From a virus, in IMG/VR virus record IMGVR_UViG_3300004369_000003, positions 38,540 through 102,539 of that record: DNA of 64,000 bases. One strand, 5' to 3'. The notes beneath the pieces are model-generated. The model searched no databases, was not told the DNA's origin, and was given only the letters and a program-made list of their open reading frames with translations. Shown piece by piece: positions 35,912 to 45,057 of the stretch; position 1 is the first letter of the stretch; the number at the start of each line of letters is the position of its first letter. The position numbers and the translations under genes are program-made.

Positions 35912-37898
35912 TTTGGTCCACCTTCCAATCTGTAATTAACGTCAATTCAACTTCCTCTGGGAAAGTTGGGCTGTCGGGAACACTTACAGAGTAAGAATCA
36001 ATCTTCCTCACAAGAATGTCATCCCGAGGCTCTTGGTCGCTTGCTAGACGTTGACGAACAAATTCATCGTCAATAATTAGAGAACACCACGCTCCAGGGA
36101 AATAAGAGCCAACAATAGGAGCAATAGAGCCGTTTACTGTGAGGCTAATTTCTCCAATAGGGGGGCGTGATTCATATAAGTAATCTTGAGCGTATTGGTA
36201 AAGAGTGAGTTCATCTTCAATCTGGTCAAGCTGCTCAACTTGGTCTAGCAGGGGCCAGCTTCTTCCGTTTCGATTATCAAGCATGTCTTCTGCCGCAGCG
36301 CCAGCGTAAGGCTGACTTGCATCATCGGTCATGTCTTCAATGTTGCCCACCACAAAGAACCTAGTTGCGCCATTCTCCGCTGATTCAGAAACCGTAAAGT
36401 CAATAACGTTTCCTGGATACTCAAACACCAACTGGTCTGCGCCAAGTGCACTTACTGGATACAACTCTCCTGGGGGCGGGGGGTCGGCAAGTTCAACGGG
36501 AAAAACCTTAAAAGTTCTGCTAAAAGAAGCGGTGTCGTAGTCGTAGTCGCAATCAATGCGGTATTCAAAACCACCTTCAACAGTATTGGAGTATTCCTCC
36601 AGAATTTCACCAACGGTTCTCTGCTCAAAGCCACGAAAAACTTGAGTGTCATTGTAAAAACCACTCTCATCAAAGTTTTCAAAATTGATGTTAATGTCAG
36701 CGTTTGCTACGAAACTTCCATAATCTCCGTAGATAATTTTTGACCCAAACGTTGCTATACCACCAGCAACTCCCTCTGGCCCAACATTAAGAATTCCACC
36801 AGAACTAAAATTGAAACTGTTACCGTCTGGAATGCCAGTGATTGTAAATCTTCCGTTAAAAGTCGTGTCAAGACGACCAGTAAAGAAAGCGTCTACTCCT
36901 TCAACAATTACTGTTTGACCGACCGAAGCCCCATGCGGAACTTCAAGAGTAAGGGTCGCAACGTTATTAAGAAGTCTTTTTGTCACTACGTTGATTGACC
37001 TAATTCCAGACAGAGATGAAGGAGGAATATCGGCTCCAAGCAGTTCAAACCTCACGGTTCTAGAATCTGGAATTTCTGTAACGATGTGAGTTCCGTTTAG
37101 AGCGCTGTCTACTTCTACGACTTCAATTTCTTGTCCTGGGATAACTGAGTGGTCAGTAGCCATTCTTAAAGTCACAACGTTGTTGGACCTCTGCTTTGAG
37201 ATGACAGAACTCTGAAGTTCTTTGGCTGGCTTAATTACTTCGTTGGCAAAGTTGATACCGCCAAGGTCAGTAGAAACTCTATAAACCAAATCTCTGGCGA
37301 AGTCGTATGTGTCTACAAGGCTTCTCACTGCCCCACTAGTTGAAAGACCGCTGGAATTTGCTGAAGTCGTTGAGAATTGAAATTCCACGGAAGAAGGAAC
37401 CGCAGTAATAGTTTGGGTCCCATCTACGGTGGGGCTTGTAAAACCAATTCGAACCTTATCTCCTACCCGAAAACCGTGAGGGAACTCTGTCCTAACAGTC
37501 GCTGTTCCGTTTGAAGTTTGATAGGAGTAGACACCGATGAAGTCTGAACCATACTGAATTGTTTGCCAAATCTGACGGTGATACAAGTAACTAAGAAACT
37601 CAGCACCTTCAACGCTAAGTGTTCTATCTTTGACGCTATATTCACGGGACCAAATGATTCCGCCCCAGACACAGACACCGTTACGCATGACGTAGACACC
37701 AGTGCGCCCAGGCATGGTTGCTTCGTAGAGGTCTAAGCCCTTAGTTGCTTCAACGAAGGGGATTTCCCCAGAAAAAGTTCCAGCACGCCTATTGGCTCTC
37801 TCGTAACTAACCCCTTTAAAAGGCACCTCAGAAATAATATTATTGCTGAGCAGGTCAGTTAGGAAATACCTGTACTCAACCTCTTGCTGTAGCGTCAT
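35901..37898 (-). CDS. Tail hub/minor tail protein with inserted beta-repeats
   Basis: The protein has 665 residues. The N-terminus (YRYFLTDLLSNNIISEVPFK, RAGTFSGEIPFVE, VYVMRNGVCVWGGIIWSREY) is typical of siphophage tail-associated lysin-like or hub proteins downstream of Dit. Three HGF-type units are inserted (FPHGFRVG...DGTQTITAVPSS; DHSVIPG...LNGTHIVTEIP; PHGASVG...FNGRFTITGIP). The C-terminus returns to hub-like sequence (FSRTFKVFPVELADPPP, PGNVIDFTVSESAENGATRF). A clear AGGAAATGAGAG precedes the ATG. It overlaps the S74 fibre start by 11 bp. Position after Dit supports a hub/adapter role. Confidence 0.75.
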   Translation of the reverse strand: MTLQQEVEYRYFLTDLLSNNIISEVPFKGVSYERANRRAGTFSGEIPFVEATKGLDLYEATMPGRTGVYVMRNGVCVWGGIIWSREYSVKDRTLSVEGAEFLSYLYHRQIWQTIQYGSDFIGVYSYQTSNGTATVRTEFPHGFRVGDKVRIGFTSPTVDGTQTITAVPSSVEFQFSTTSANSSGLSTSGAVRSLVDTYDFARDLVYRVSTDLGGINFANEVIKPAKELQSSVISKQRSNNVVTLRMATDHSVIPGQEIEVVEVDSALNGTHIVTEIPDSRTVRFELLGADIPPSSLSGIRSINVVTKRLLNNVATLTLEVPHGASVGQTVIVEGVDAFFTGRLDTTFNGRFTITGIPDGNSFNFSSGGILNVGPEGVAGGIATFGSKIIYGDYGSFVANADININFENFDESGFYNDTQVFRGFEQRTVGEILEEYSNTVEGGFEYRIDCDYDYDTASFSRTFKVFPVELADPPPPGELYPVSALGADQLVFEYPGNVIDFTVSESAENGATRFFVVGNIEDMTDDASQPYAGAAAEDMLDNRNGRSWPLLDQVEQLDQIEDELTLYQYAQDYLYESRPPIGEISLTVNGSIAPIVGSYFPGAWCSLIIDDEFVRQRLASDQEPRDDILVRKIDSYSVSVPDSPTFPEEVELTLITDWKVDQIGN

Positions 37899-37921
37899 CT
37901 CTCATTTCCTGTCTCTAAGTA

Positions 37922-40249
37922 TTAACCGAGCCAACCAGACCTGTACAGAATTCTAAGGTTTGCTTTTCCGTCAGGAAGTCCTTGGTCTTCAAATTCAATG
38001 ATATTTTCTCCTGGGGCCAGCTCAATAAAGTCAGCCAGGACATCAATTCGACCCCTAGCGCCTTCTACTTCTCCGTTGAAGGCAACTTCTCGGTTCTTCG
38101 TGTCAATCTCAAGAATCTCTGGGCTGAGGAACGCATTAGCCCCCGACAAGCCAGGAGTGAAAATTACGTTGTTCTTTTTAATCGCATATCCGCCAGCAGC
38201 CGTTTTTGCAACGTTGTCAGAGACGCTTGCTGTGCCAGTGGCAGCTGAGGAAGGAAGACTTCCAGAGACTGTTGCTATTCCGTCAGGAATGACATCTGTT
38301 ACTGGGACTGTTCCAGACATTTCAACAAAGGCACCAGAAACATCAGTTGAGGGAATGTTTGTTTCTGTCTTTGAGAAGGTCAAAGTGTTTGATGTAGGAA
38401 TTGACTCAACTTGATAAGTCCCGTTAATTGCGGAAGAAATTCCAGTAATAGTGATGTTTTCGTTGAGAATCGCACCGTGTGTGCTGTTTGTTGTAATTGT
38501 TACAACATTTCCAACAAGTTGATATGACTTAATCACTCTGCTTCTGGAGTGGACAGTTGCGTTTACTACAGATGTAGATACAAGGTTTGGCCCAGAGTCA
38601 GAGTATGTAAATGTTGTAGTGCTTGGAAGAGAAGTTATGGTGTAAAGACCGTCAAAATCAGCGTCTACTCCTTCAATTTTTACTTTCTCACCAACGACAA
38701 AATTGTGTGGCTCTGAGGTGGTAATAGTCGCTACGTTAGAAGAGCGGGCTTTGATAATAACTGACTTCTGTGTTGCCCGAGCCCTTTTGTAAGAAAAGGT
38801 TGTAGTGCTTGGAGTTGAGGAGATTGTGTAGCCTCCGTTAAGCGACAAGTCAACAGAAGAAATATTTACACCCTCGTTAGGAACAAAACCGTGAGCAGAG
38901 GAAGTGGTTAGTGTCACCACATCGTCAGTCATTCTCTTACTGACAATGCTTCTTGCGTTAGTTCTTGTAGCGGCGTAACTCAGTTGGTTGCTGGCAGGAA
39001 CGGCAGTGATGACAAATGAACCGTTGAAGTTCACATCTACCCCAGACACAGTGACCGTCTCCCCGACAAGGAACTGATGGTCACCAGCGGTAGTGAGTGT
39101 GGCAATATTGGAAACAAGGACTTTTGCGGTAACAGTTCTCGGCGGAACCCTGGTCTTAGCAAAAGTAAATGTATTTGTTAGCGGAGTGCTGAGAACCGTG
39201 TACTCTCCATCAAACAAAGCGTCAACGTCTTTTAGAACAATCTTGTCACCCACTTGAAAACCATGCTCTGAAACAGTTTGAATTGTTGCAACGCTGTTGT
39301 TGAGAGTTTTAAAAGCAACGGCTTCAATGTCTGCAGATTCACTGTCAAAAGTAAAAGTTGTTGCTGATGGTGTAGATGTGATTTCTCTTTCGCCGTCAAA
39401 CTCAGGGCCCACTCCAGAAATGTTCACAATATTGCCAGTTAAAAAGTTGTGAGACGTTGTTGTAGTGAGAGTTGCAACATCTTTAAGGGTATTGACATCA
39501 AAATCAAGTTTTTTGTTGACAATGCTTGCAGAACTACTGCCGTTAAGTCCTTGAGTTAGGATAATAAGTTGTTCAGTTGTTCTATTAAAGATTGTCGCTG
39601 GAGAAGCCAAAGTTCCAAGAACTTCTAGATAGCAAGGAACCGTGTAGTTACCGATGTTGTTTACAGCTACTGTTCCCGAATACCCCTGAGTCAGGTTTTT
39701 GGCGGGGAGCTCTACAACGTCATAACCTTCTGGCTCTTGGTCGTTCCACGAATACTTGATGGGGTCTGGTGCTTTTAGTTCAATACTAAAATTTGTTCTA
39801 CCGCGAGCGTTTGTTGTCTCAATCTCTACGCCACCGTTAAGGCGAACAAAAGAAGCTCGAATCGGGTTGCTACCAGTCTTAAGCCACGCCCCTCTATAAA
39901 CAAGGTCAGTAGCAGCAATAAGTCTGTCTCTAGAGAGTTCAACTAGTTCTGGCCTTGGAACTAAGAAGGTTCCTTCAAGCGTAAGAGACCTGGCTGCGTA
40001 TCTTCCTTGAACGTCGTAAGAACCGTCGCCAAAACCCCGTGGAACATCTGGTACTTCGGCCTCTGGATGATTCCACCAGCCCTTAATATTTGTAATAACC
40101 CAAACTACTCCATACTCATCAATGGTATTAAAAATGAAGTCGCCCAGAACAATGTTTGCCTGAAGTTTAAGTTTTGTAATCGGGTCTGGCTGAATGTTGG
40201 TCAGTCCACGGTCTACATAGTGGTTCTCTTGTTCTTGCGTAGTAGCCAT
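37922..40249 (-). CDS. Dit-like distal tail protein with six inserted repeats
   Basis: The protein has 775 residues. Residues 1-240 match a siphophage Dit N-terminal region (DGSYDVQGRYAARSLTLEGT, RTNFSIELKAPDPIKYSW, NIGNYTVPCYLEVLG). Residues about 245-650 are six repeats of about 55-65 residues, each N-V-A-T-[LI]-T-T...H-x-F...G...V-[D]-x-x-[FL]-[ND]-G-x-[YF]-x-I-x-[ST]-x-P. The last 120 residues look like the Dit C-terminal domain (EILEIDTKNREVAFNGEVEG, ELAPGENIIEF). So a repeat array is inserted into an ordinary Dit. The start overlaps the tape measure stop (TAATG). Such insertions would project from the tail tip. Confidence 0.82.
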   Translation of the reverse strand: MATTQEQENHYVDRGLTNIQPDPITKLKLQANIVLGDFIFNTIDEYGVVWVITNIKGWWNHPEAEVPDVPRGFGDGSYDVQGRYAARSLTLEGTFLVPRPELVELSRDRLIAATDLVYRGAWLKTGSNPIRASFVRLNGGVEIETTNARGRTNFSIELKAPDPIKYSWNDQEPEGYDVVELPAKNLTQGYSGTVAVNNIGNYTVPCYLEVLGTLASPATIFNRTTEQLIILTQGLNGSSSASIVNKKLDFDVNTLKDVATLTTTTSHNFLTGNIVNISGVGPEFDGEREITSTPSATTFTFDSESADIEAVAFKTLNNSVATIQTVSEHGFQVGDKIVLKDVDALFDGEYTVLSTPLTNTFTFAKTRVPPRTVTAKVLVSNIATLTTAGDHQFLVGETVTVSGVDVNFNGSFVITAVPASNQLSYAATRTNARSIVSKRMTDDVVTLTTSSAHGFVPNEGVNISSVDLSLNGGYTISSTPSTTTFSYKRARATQKSVIIKARSSNVATITTSEPHNFVVGEKVKIEGVDADFDGLYTITSLPSTTTFTYSDSGPNLVSTSVVNATVHSRSRVIKSYQLVGNVVTITTNSTHGAILNENITITGISSAINGTYQVESIPTSNTLTFSKTETNIPSTDVSGAFVEMSGTVPVTDVIPDGIATVSGSLPSSAATGTASVSDNVAKTAAGGYAIKKNNVIFTPGLSGANAFLSPEILEIDTKNREVAFNGEVEGARGRIDVLADFIELAPGENIIEFEDQGLPDGKANLRILYRSGWLG
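38290..39517 (-). repeat. Six E1_FCCH-like repeats in the Dit gene
   Basis: Six protein repeats, cores: SHNFLTGNIVNISGV, EHGFQVGDKIVLKDV, DHQFLVGETVTVSGV, AHGFVPNEGVNISSV, PHNFVVGEKVKIEGV, THGAILNENITITGI. Each is followed by an (N/D)G-x-Y/F-x-I/V strand and a TP/VP/IP turn. They resemble the module that databases often label ubiquitin-activating E1 FCCH domain in phage proteins; that label implies no ubiquitin function. Confidence 0.8.
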
Positions 40250-43200
40250 TACGCCGCGCCCTTTCGCATCAGTGAGGCAAGTTCACGGGACACCTTGATT
40301 GCGAGGTCTCGCTCGTTCATTCCAGCAGATGGGTAGACATTGATTGTGGCACCAGCGCCACCGTTAGACAGCATGGCAATCATGGCCTTATCGCGCTTTG
40401 ACAAGCCATCTGGGTCAAGTGGCTCAACGCGCTCTGGGCGACCAGCCTCGGCAATCTGAGCGAGTGTTCCTCCAGCGCTCGGGTAGACAATTCCGCCTTT
40501 AGCAAGGCTAATTGTAGGAATGTTGGGGGTTTCAATCGTGAAACCTTTACCAGCAATTCCAAAGAATCTAGTTCCAACGTTGTTTGGGATTCTAATTTCA
40601 ATTTTGAAATCGTTCCAGGCTCTAATCATTTTGTTGAGAACCCCAACAAAACCATCTTTTAGTCCGTCCCAAAGACCCGCAACGGCGTTCGCCATTCTTG
40701 ATGGAAGGCCAGTGAAAAAGTCAACCAAAGACTGAATCTTGCCTTTAATCCAGTCATAAACCTTAGGCCAGGTCTCTTTAGCAAAGTTCCACAGAACTGT
40801 AATTGGGTTGTACTGCTTGATGAAGTTCGAAACAGTTGTTGATAGCCCAACAACCGCGTCCTTAATTTTTCCAGGAAGTTGGGTAAACCAAGTTTTGATT
40901 TTGTCCCAGTTCTCACCGATGAGACGCCAGATAACAAGAAGTGGGTGGTACTTATTGATGAAATCAAGAACTTTGCCACCCAAGTCTTTAATAAAGTCCA
41001 GAATTTTTCCAGGAAGTTCGGTGAACCAAGTGGAAATGGTGTCCCAGTTCTCTGTGATGAGACGCCAAAGAATTGCAATCGGGTGATATTCAAGAATGAA
41101 GTCTTTAACTGTAGTAGCTAGATTTGCTAAAGCAGTAAGTATTTTTCCAGGAAGTTCTGTAAAGAAACTTACGATTCCGTTCCAAACATTTGCTGTTGTT
41201 TCGGTAATCCAGTTCCAAATTGCTGAAACTTTTTCTGAAATCCAATTAAGAGCGTTTCCAACTATTTCTTTAATCTTGTCCCAGTTCATAACAATCAAAG
41301 TCACGATTGTTACGAGAGCAACAATAATAAGAATCCATGGGTTAGCCATCAAAAGTTTGCCGATGCTTCCGAGAGCACCTTTGACGACTCCAAGAATTTT
41401 TCCGAAGCCACCCTTGATTGCACCGATAGCAGCTCCAGCCGCGCTACCGAAATTTTTAAATACCTTGATTAGTTTTCCGCCAGAACCTGGAACCTTATTG
41501 AGGACACCAGTAAGGTTCTTAATTGCGGTGATGGGGGCGAGGATGTTTCCTCCCAGGACCTTAAAGGCGAATCCTCCGACTTTACCGATAAGCCCCAGGG
41601 CTCGTGTTGCAGCAAAAATTGGTGCAACGAAGAGGAAAATCTGTCTGACTGTTTCGTTTCCAAAGATTGCGTTTACAACCTTTAGGGCTTCAGTCAGAAT
41701 GTTGAAGAAGATTTCAAGGGAGCCAGACTCGGTGAACGTCTTGATAACCTTGGAAAACTCAATAATAAAGTCACCGAATGCTGGAAGTGACTTGTTAACT
41801 TCTGTACCAATCTCACCAAAGATGTCTACTGCTTCGCTAAGCTTGTCAGCGAAGATTCCTACGCCTTCGTCATCACCTAGTTTGAGAATCTCAGCAACAA
41901 TGTTCCCGAGAAGGTCTAGGACCTTAGTTGCGTTCTCTGTTGCTTTGAGGAAGTACTCACCGAGCGAACCATCCTTATTCATACTCGCCATGAGGTCTGC
42001 AAAGCCCTGAGTTGCATCCTCAAAGTAAGTAAGAAGAAGTTCTGCGGCCCCGCCTTCCATGATGGAGTCGCCAATGCTCTTGAAAGCATCAAAAAGCGTT
42101 CCGAGAATTCCTGCCAGACGACCGATAATGTCGCCAGCAGTGTTGAACTTATCCGTGGCCTTTTTTACGCCCTCTTCAGTATTGAGGGTCATCTTCCAGC
42201 CATCGGTAAGGACTACCAGCCAGTCTCCAAACCTATCAATGAGGGGTCCAGCGGCTTCAAGAAGAATCAGGAATACTTCATACAAGTTGGCAGCAGCAGT
42301 GCTGACATTATCAATAAAACCTTCTGCAATCTCCCAGACGTTTGACAGTCTGTCTAGATTCTTTTGTTCTGTAATTACGTCTGCAAACTTGTTGGCTACA
42401 TTTCCTAGAGTCTCTCCCATACTCTCTAAGAGAGGGATAAGAGTCGGGAAAAGTTTTGTTCGAAGTTTTTCAAGGGCTGTTTCAAGAAGAGGGAAAAACT
42501 CTCTGCCAGCCGCGGCTTTGAGCTTATCCAACTCTGGGATGAACGTTTTAATCATGTACAGAACGAAATCTTGCGCTTCTTTGGACAGTTTGTCCATTGC
42601 ATCTGCGAAAGAGTTCGCCGCAGCGCCGCCCTTCTTTAGGTCTTCAAGGTCTGCTTCTGCATCTTTAATTTGTTCTGCAAGTTTGAGGCGGTCTTCTTGA
42701 ATCTTCTTGATAATCTCGCCGTTTGCACCTAGAGCGTCTTGCGCTTCTAGCGCTTCATTTGCAGCATCTTGTGCTCTTTGATTGGCTCTTGCTGCGTCTT
42801 CTCCAGCCTCAATCTCTGAAATAGCAGCGTCTGCTGCAGCTTCTTTGGCGTCAATGACGGCTTTTGAACCTTCAACGCCAGCAGCACTTGCTTTTGCCTC
42901 TGCCTTTTGAAGGTCAGAGTTGCGGTCAATGGCCTTGCGAAGGTTTAGCTCTGCCTCAGCAAACGCAAGCTCTGCTTCTTGACGAGCGCGAGAGTTTGGT
43001 GGGAGGTCTTGAACACGCTGAAGAGATTCGCGGGCCTTCTCAAACTCAAGGCGAGCCTTTTTCTCAGAGATTGCACCGCCTTCAAGTTCAAAGCGGAGTT
43101 GTTGTAAGGCTTCCTTTGCTTCTTCCCTGGCTTCAGTTACTCGTTCTTGAGCCTTTCTAGCCCTGTCCTGAGCCTTTTCATATGCTCTGCCAGCTCTAAC

Positions 43201-43833
43201 GGCACTAATGGCAGCATCTGCCGCCGCCTGAGTTGCGTCCGCTAAGCGTCTGGCACCTTCAGCCATACGCCTTTCAAATTCTGCGCCTCCTCGACGGAGA
43301 GCGTCTTGTTCTTTTAGAAGTTCGTTGAGCCGTTTCTGTGCTTTCTCAATTGCTCTAGCGTTGTTGGCTCCAGCCCCCTGCGCTTTCATGCCAGCACCGA
43401 TTGCAGCGCCAACTCCTGAGAAAGCGGCAGCAAGAGTTCCAGCAGCAAAACCTAGGCTTACTAAAGCACCACCCAAAACAATTGCTGCAGGCGTTGCTCT
43501 ACTTAGCAGGGTAACCAGAGTTACAAGACCAGCACCAAGAGAACCAATTGCCCCTACTACACCAGAAATTGCTGGGCCCAGAAAGTAACCAGCCTGAACC
43601 AATCTGTTGAACTTTTGACGAGCGGCTTCTAGGTTTGCAGCAAACTTGCCTCCGAAAAGGTCGTCATCGCCGCCACCTCTTGCTCTTTTTAGACCCCGAG
43701 ATAGTCCTTGTCCTAGTTCTTCTCCAGCTTTTTCACCAATAGAGTCAAGTCCTCGAAAGGCTTCTTGGATTTGCTCTTTTACCCGCCAGGTGATGGCGTG
43801 AACGTTAATATGTGCTTCACCTACTACTGCCAC
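40249..43833 (-). CDS. Tail tape measure protein
   Basis: The protein has 1194 residues. An N-terminal segment (ITWRVKEQIQEAFRGLDSIG) precedes hydrophobic stretches (about 80-150), a long coiled-coil rich in Ala, Lys and Glu (about 155-400), more hydrophobic segments (about 835-865), and a C-terminal block with repeated FTELPGKI...YHP...W.LI.ENWD units (nt 40660-41160). These are hallmarks of tape measures. Using about 1.5 A per residue, a tail of roughly 180 nm is expected. The GTG start follows AAAGGAGGTGA. No lytic domain is evident. It sits between the chaperone genes and Dit as in other siphophages. Confidence 0.95.
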   Translation of the reverse strand: MAVVGEAHINVHAITWRVKEQIQEAFRGLDSIGEKAGEELGQGLSRGLKRARGGGDDDLFGGKFAANLEAARQKFNRLVQAGYFLGPAISGVVGAIGSLGAGLVTLVTLLSRATPAAIVLGGALVSLGFAAGTLAAAFSGVGAAIGAGMKAQGAGANNARAIEKAQKRLNELLKEQDALRRGGAEFERRMAEGARRLADATQAAADAAISAVRAGRAYEKAQDRARKAQERVTEAREEAKEALQQLRFELEGGAISEKKARLEFEKARESLQRVQDLPPNSRARQEAELAFAEAELNLRKAIDRNSDLQKAEAKASAAGVEGSKAVIDAKEAAADAAISEIEAGEDAARANQRAQDAANEALEAQDALGANGEIIKKIQEDRLKLAEQIKDAEADLEDLKKGGAAANSFADAMDKLSKEAQDFVLYMIKTFIPELDKLKAAAGREFFPLLETALEKLRTKLFPTLIPLLESMGETLGNVANKFADVITEQKNLDRLSNVWEIAEGFIDNVSTAAANLYEVFLILLEAAGPLIDRFGDWLVVLTDGWKMTLNTEEGVKKATDKFNTAGDIIGRLAGILGTLFDAFKSIGDSIMEGGAAELLLTYFEDATQGFADLMASMNKDGSLGEYFLKATENATKVLDLLGNIVAEILKLGDDEGVGIFADKLSEAVDIFGEIGTEVNKSLPAFGDFIIEFSKVIKTFTESGSLEIFFNILTEALKVVNAIFGNETVRQIFLFVAPIFAATRALGLIGKVGGFAFKVLGGNILAPITAIKNLTGVLNKVPGSGGKLIKVFKNFGSAAGAAIGAIKGGFGKILGVVKGALGSIGKLLMANPWILIIVALVTIVTLIVMNWDKIKEIVGNALNWISEKVSAIWNWITETTANVWNGIVSFFTELPGKILTALANLATTVKDFILEYHPIAILWRLITENWDTISTWFTELPGKILDFIKDLGGKVLDFINKYHPLLVIWRLIGENWDKIKTWFTQLPGKIKDAVVGLSTTVSNFIKQYNPITVLWNFAKETWPKVYDWIKGKIQSLVDFFTGLPSRMANAVAGLWDGLKDGFVGVLNKMIRAWNDFKIEIRIPNNVGTRFFGIAGKGFTIETPNIPTISLAKGGIVYPSAGGTLAQIAEAGRPERVEPLDPDGLSKRDKAMIAMLSNGGAGATINVYPSAGMNERDLAIKVSRELASLMRKGAA

Positions 43834-43862
43834 ACGCCATCACCTCCTTTCGAGTAGTTGTT

Positions 43863-44330
43863 TCAGCCCAGTGGGGCGTCTAAGGTCTTCCCAAACGGCA
43901 TAGGGCTGTCTGGGTTGAATTCGGTCGGTGGAACATACGCTTTTCTTGTCATCGGTGATGGGTCAAAAGGTTCAAGAATTTCTTCTCTCCCCTTGCTCAC
44001 ATACCCATCCGAGGGAATCTTTGAGCCGTCTGCATATTGAGACGCACCTAAAGACTGCTTCGTTTTGTACTTGTACTTCGTGCCGTACAAAGACTCGTAG
44101 ACTAAAGTCCTTGTTTCAGACCTGGCTTCTGCTTGTTCGGCGGTTTGGTTGTTTAGGTCTTCTTCAAAGTAATAGTGAAGAACATCTACCATGTCATCCG
44201 CCTCCATTTTTGCCAGTCTGAGCCCGTGTACAAGTGCTTTACCGTTGACGTAAGGCCAGAGGTCTACTGCCCACTCAAGGAAGGCTCTGGCTGCTGCGTA
44301 GGGCGGCCTGTGTATTCCTCCACAAGCCAC
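43863..44330 (-). CDS. Tail assembly chaperone, -1 frame extension
   Basis: This frame encodes about 155 residues (LEWAVDLWPYVNGKALVHGL, KMEADDMVDVLHYYFEEDLN) and runs up to the tape measure gene. It lies in the -1 frame relative to the upstream chaperone gene and is open from 44351. Its own nominal GTG at 44330 has no ribosome site. In siphophages this second frame is usually read by a programmed -1 frameshift giving a long fusion protein. The coordinates here use the nominal GTG; the real product is probably a fusion starting at 44614. Confidence 0.8.
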   Translation of the reverse strand: MACGGIHRPPYAAARAFLEWAVDLWPYVNGKALVHGLRLAKMEADDMVDVLHYYFEEDLNNQTAEQAEARSETRTLVYESLYGTKYKYKTKQSLGASQYADGSKIPSDGYVSKGREEILEPFDPSPMTRKAYVPPTEFNPDSPMPFGKTLDAPLG

Positions 44331-44351
44331 GCGACAATTTCTGTCAAAGTT
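44264..44351 (-). other. Window for a programmed -1 frameshift
   Basis: Both chaperone frames are open only between 44351 (after a TGA in the -1 frame) and 44264 (TAG of the short form). No canonical X-XXY-YYZ heptamer is present. Weak candidates are CCTTCCTTG (44276-44284) and the GAG-GAA codon pair, where tRNA-Glu could re-pair with GGA. The slip site is therefore unresolved. Confidence 0.6.
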
Positions 44352-44614
44352 TCAACAGTGACAATCTTGTCTGGGTCCTTTAGTAGGGCATCGAACTTCT
44401 CATAGTCCTCAGGGAGGATTGCTGTAGCAAAGAAGTCTTCAACAGTCTTTGCCATAGCAGCGCCATCGTCTGAGTTGGAGTTTGAAACCATGTCCAGCAT
44501 TGTCTTGCCTTGAACTGCTGGACGGCACCTAAACTCCTCATCATAAAGTTTGAACGAGAGAGGGCTGAGGTTTGTATCCTTAGCGCCCCCAAAGTCCTTA
44601 AATCGGGATGTCAT
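44264..44614 (-). CDS. Tail assembly chaperone, short form
   Basis: The protein has 116 residues. The pattern (LSPLSFKLYDEEFRCRPAVQ, MLDMV, FFATAILPEDYEKFDALLKD, EIVAWLVEEYTGRPTQQPEP) is typical of actinophage tail assembly chaperones, notably the VE.YTGRPT end. It would bind the tape measure during tail assembly. It stops at TAG 44264-44266 inside the overlapping -1 frame. AAGGAAAG precedes the ATG. Confidence 0.85.
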   Translation of the reverse strand: MTSRFKDFGGAKDTNLSPLSFKLYDEEFRCRPAVQGKTMLDMVSNSNSDDGAAMAKTVEDFFATAILPEDYEKFDALLKDPDKIVTVETLTEIVAWLVEEYTGRPTQQPEPSLSGQ

Positions 44615-44642
44615 CGGTTCTTTCCTTATCTGTGTCGTTGAC

Positions 44643-44661
44643 CTACTACAAGCCGTAGTAG
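44643..44661 (-). other. Small hairpin between neck and chaperone genes
   Basis: CTACTAC (44643-44649) and GTAGTAG (44655-44661) are a perfect 7-bp inverted repeat with a 5-nt loop in the 62-bp gap. It has no U-run on either strand, so a processing or stability role is more likely than termination. Confidence 0.5.
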
Positions 44662-44676
44662 ACCAGGTTTACTTGC

Positions 44677-45057
44677 TTATTTTATCAACCTGAGATTGTC
44701 ACTAAGGTAGCGATTTGGCTTGGTTCCAGGGTGTCGAACCAAGTGTGTAATCACCAATTGTCCTTTCGTGTAGAACCTCAAGACTTGTGAATTTTTTGGC
44801 CTAATCAGGTGGGGTCTAGTTCCCTCATGGTGCATGTAGGCATAACTAAGAGGAGAACCAATTCTGACGTACTGACCTCTAGTGTCTTTTAGATGACGCA
44901 TGTGGATTGACTGTCTAAGTGCTCCAGTCTGAACCCCGACTTGGCGTTGAGCCGCTGCTTTAATAAGCAGTCCCTTCCTGTGGAGATACTTTCCTACGTC
45001 TCCAGATGGAGATTTAAGCATGTAGTCCATTGAGGGGTAGAAGTAGACCTTTGCCAT
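44677..45057 (-). CDS. HK97 gp10-like neck/tail-completion protein
   Basis: The protein has 126 residues. VQTGALRQSIHMRHLKDTRG, SPLSYAYMHHEGTRPH and the C-terminal TKPNRYLSDNLRLIK match the pattern of HK97 gp10-like tail completion proteins (TGxL...YA..vE.GT..). It overlaps the upstream terminator-like gene by one base. It likely sits at the head-tail junction. Confidence 0.8.
   Translation of the reverse strand: MAKVYFYPSMDYMLKSPSGDVGKYLHRKGLLIKAAAQRQVGVQTGALRQSIHMRHLKDTRGQYVRIGSPLSYAYMHHEGTRPHLIRPKNSQVLRFYTKGQLVITHLVRHPGTKPNRYLSDNLRLIK

Noticed and set aside
41096-42010. A 304-residue + strand frame across the tape measure gene
   Set aside because: The tape measure protein on the - strand is clear and continuous; the + frame is a low-complexity shadow.
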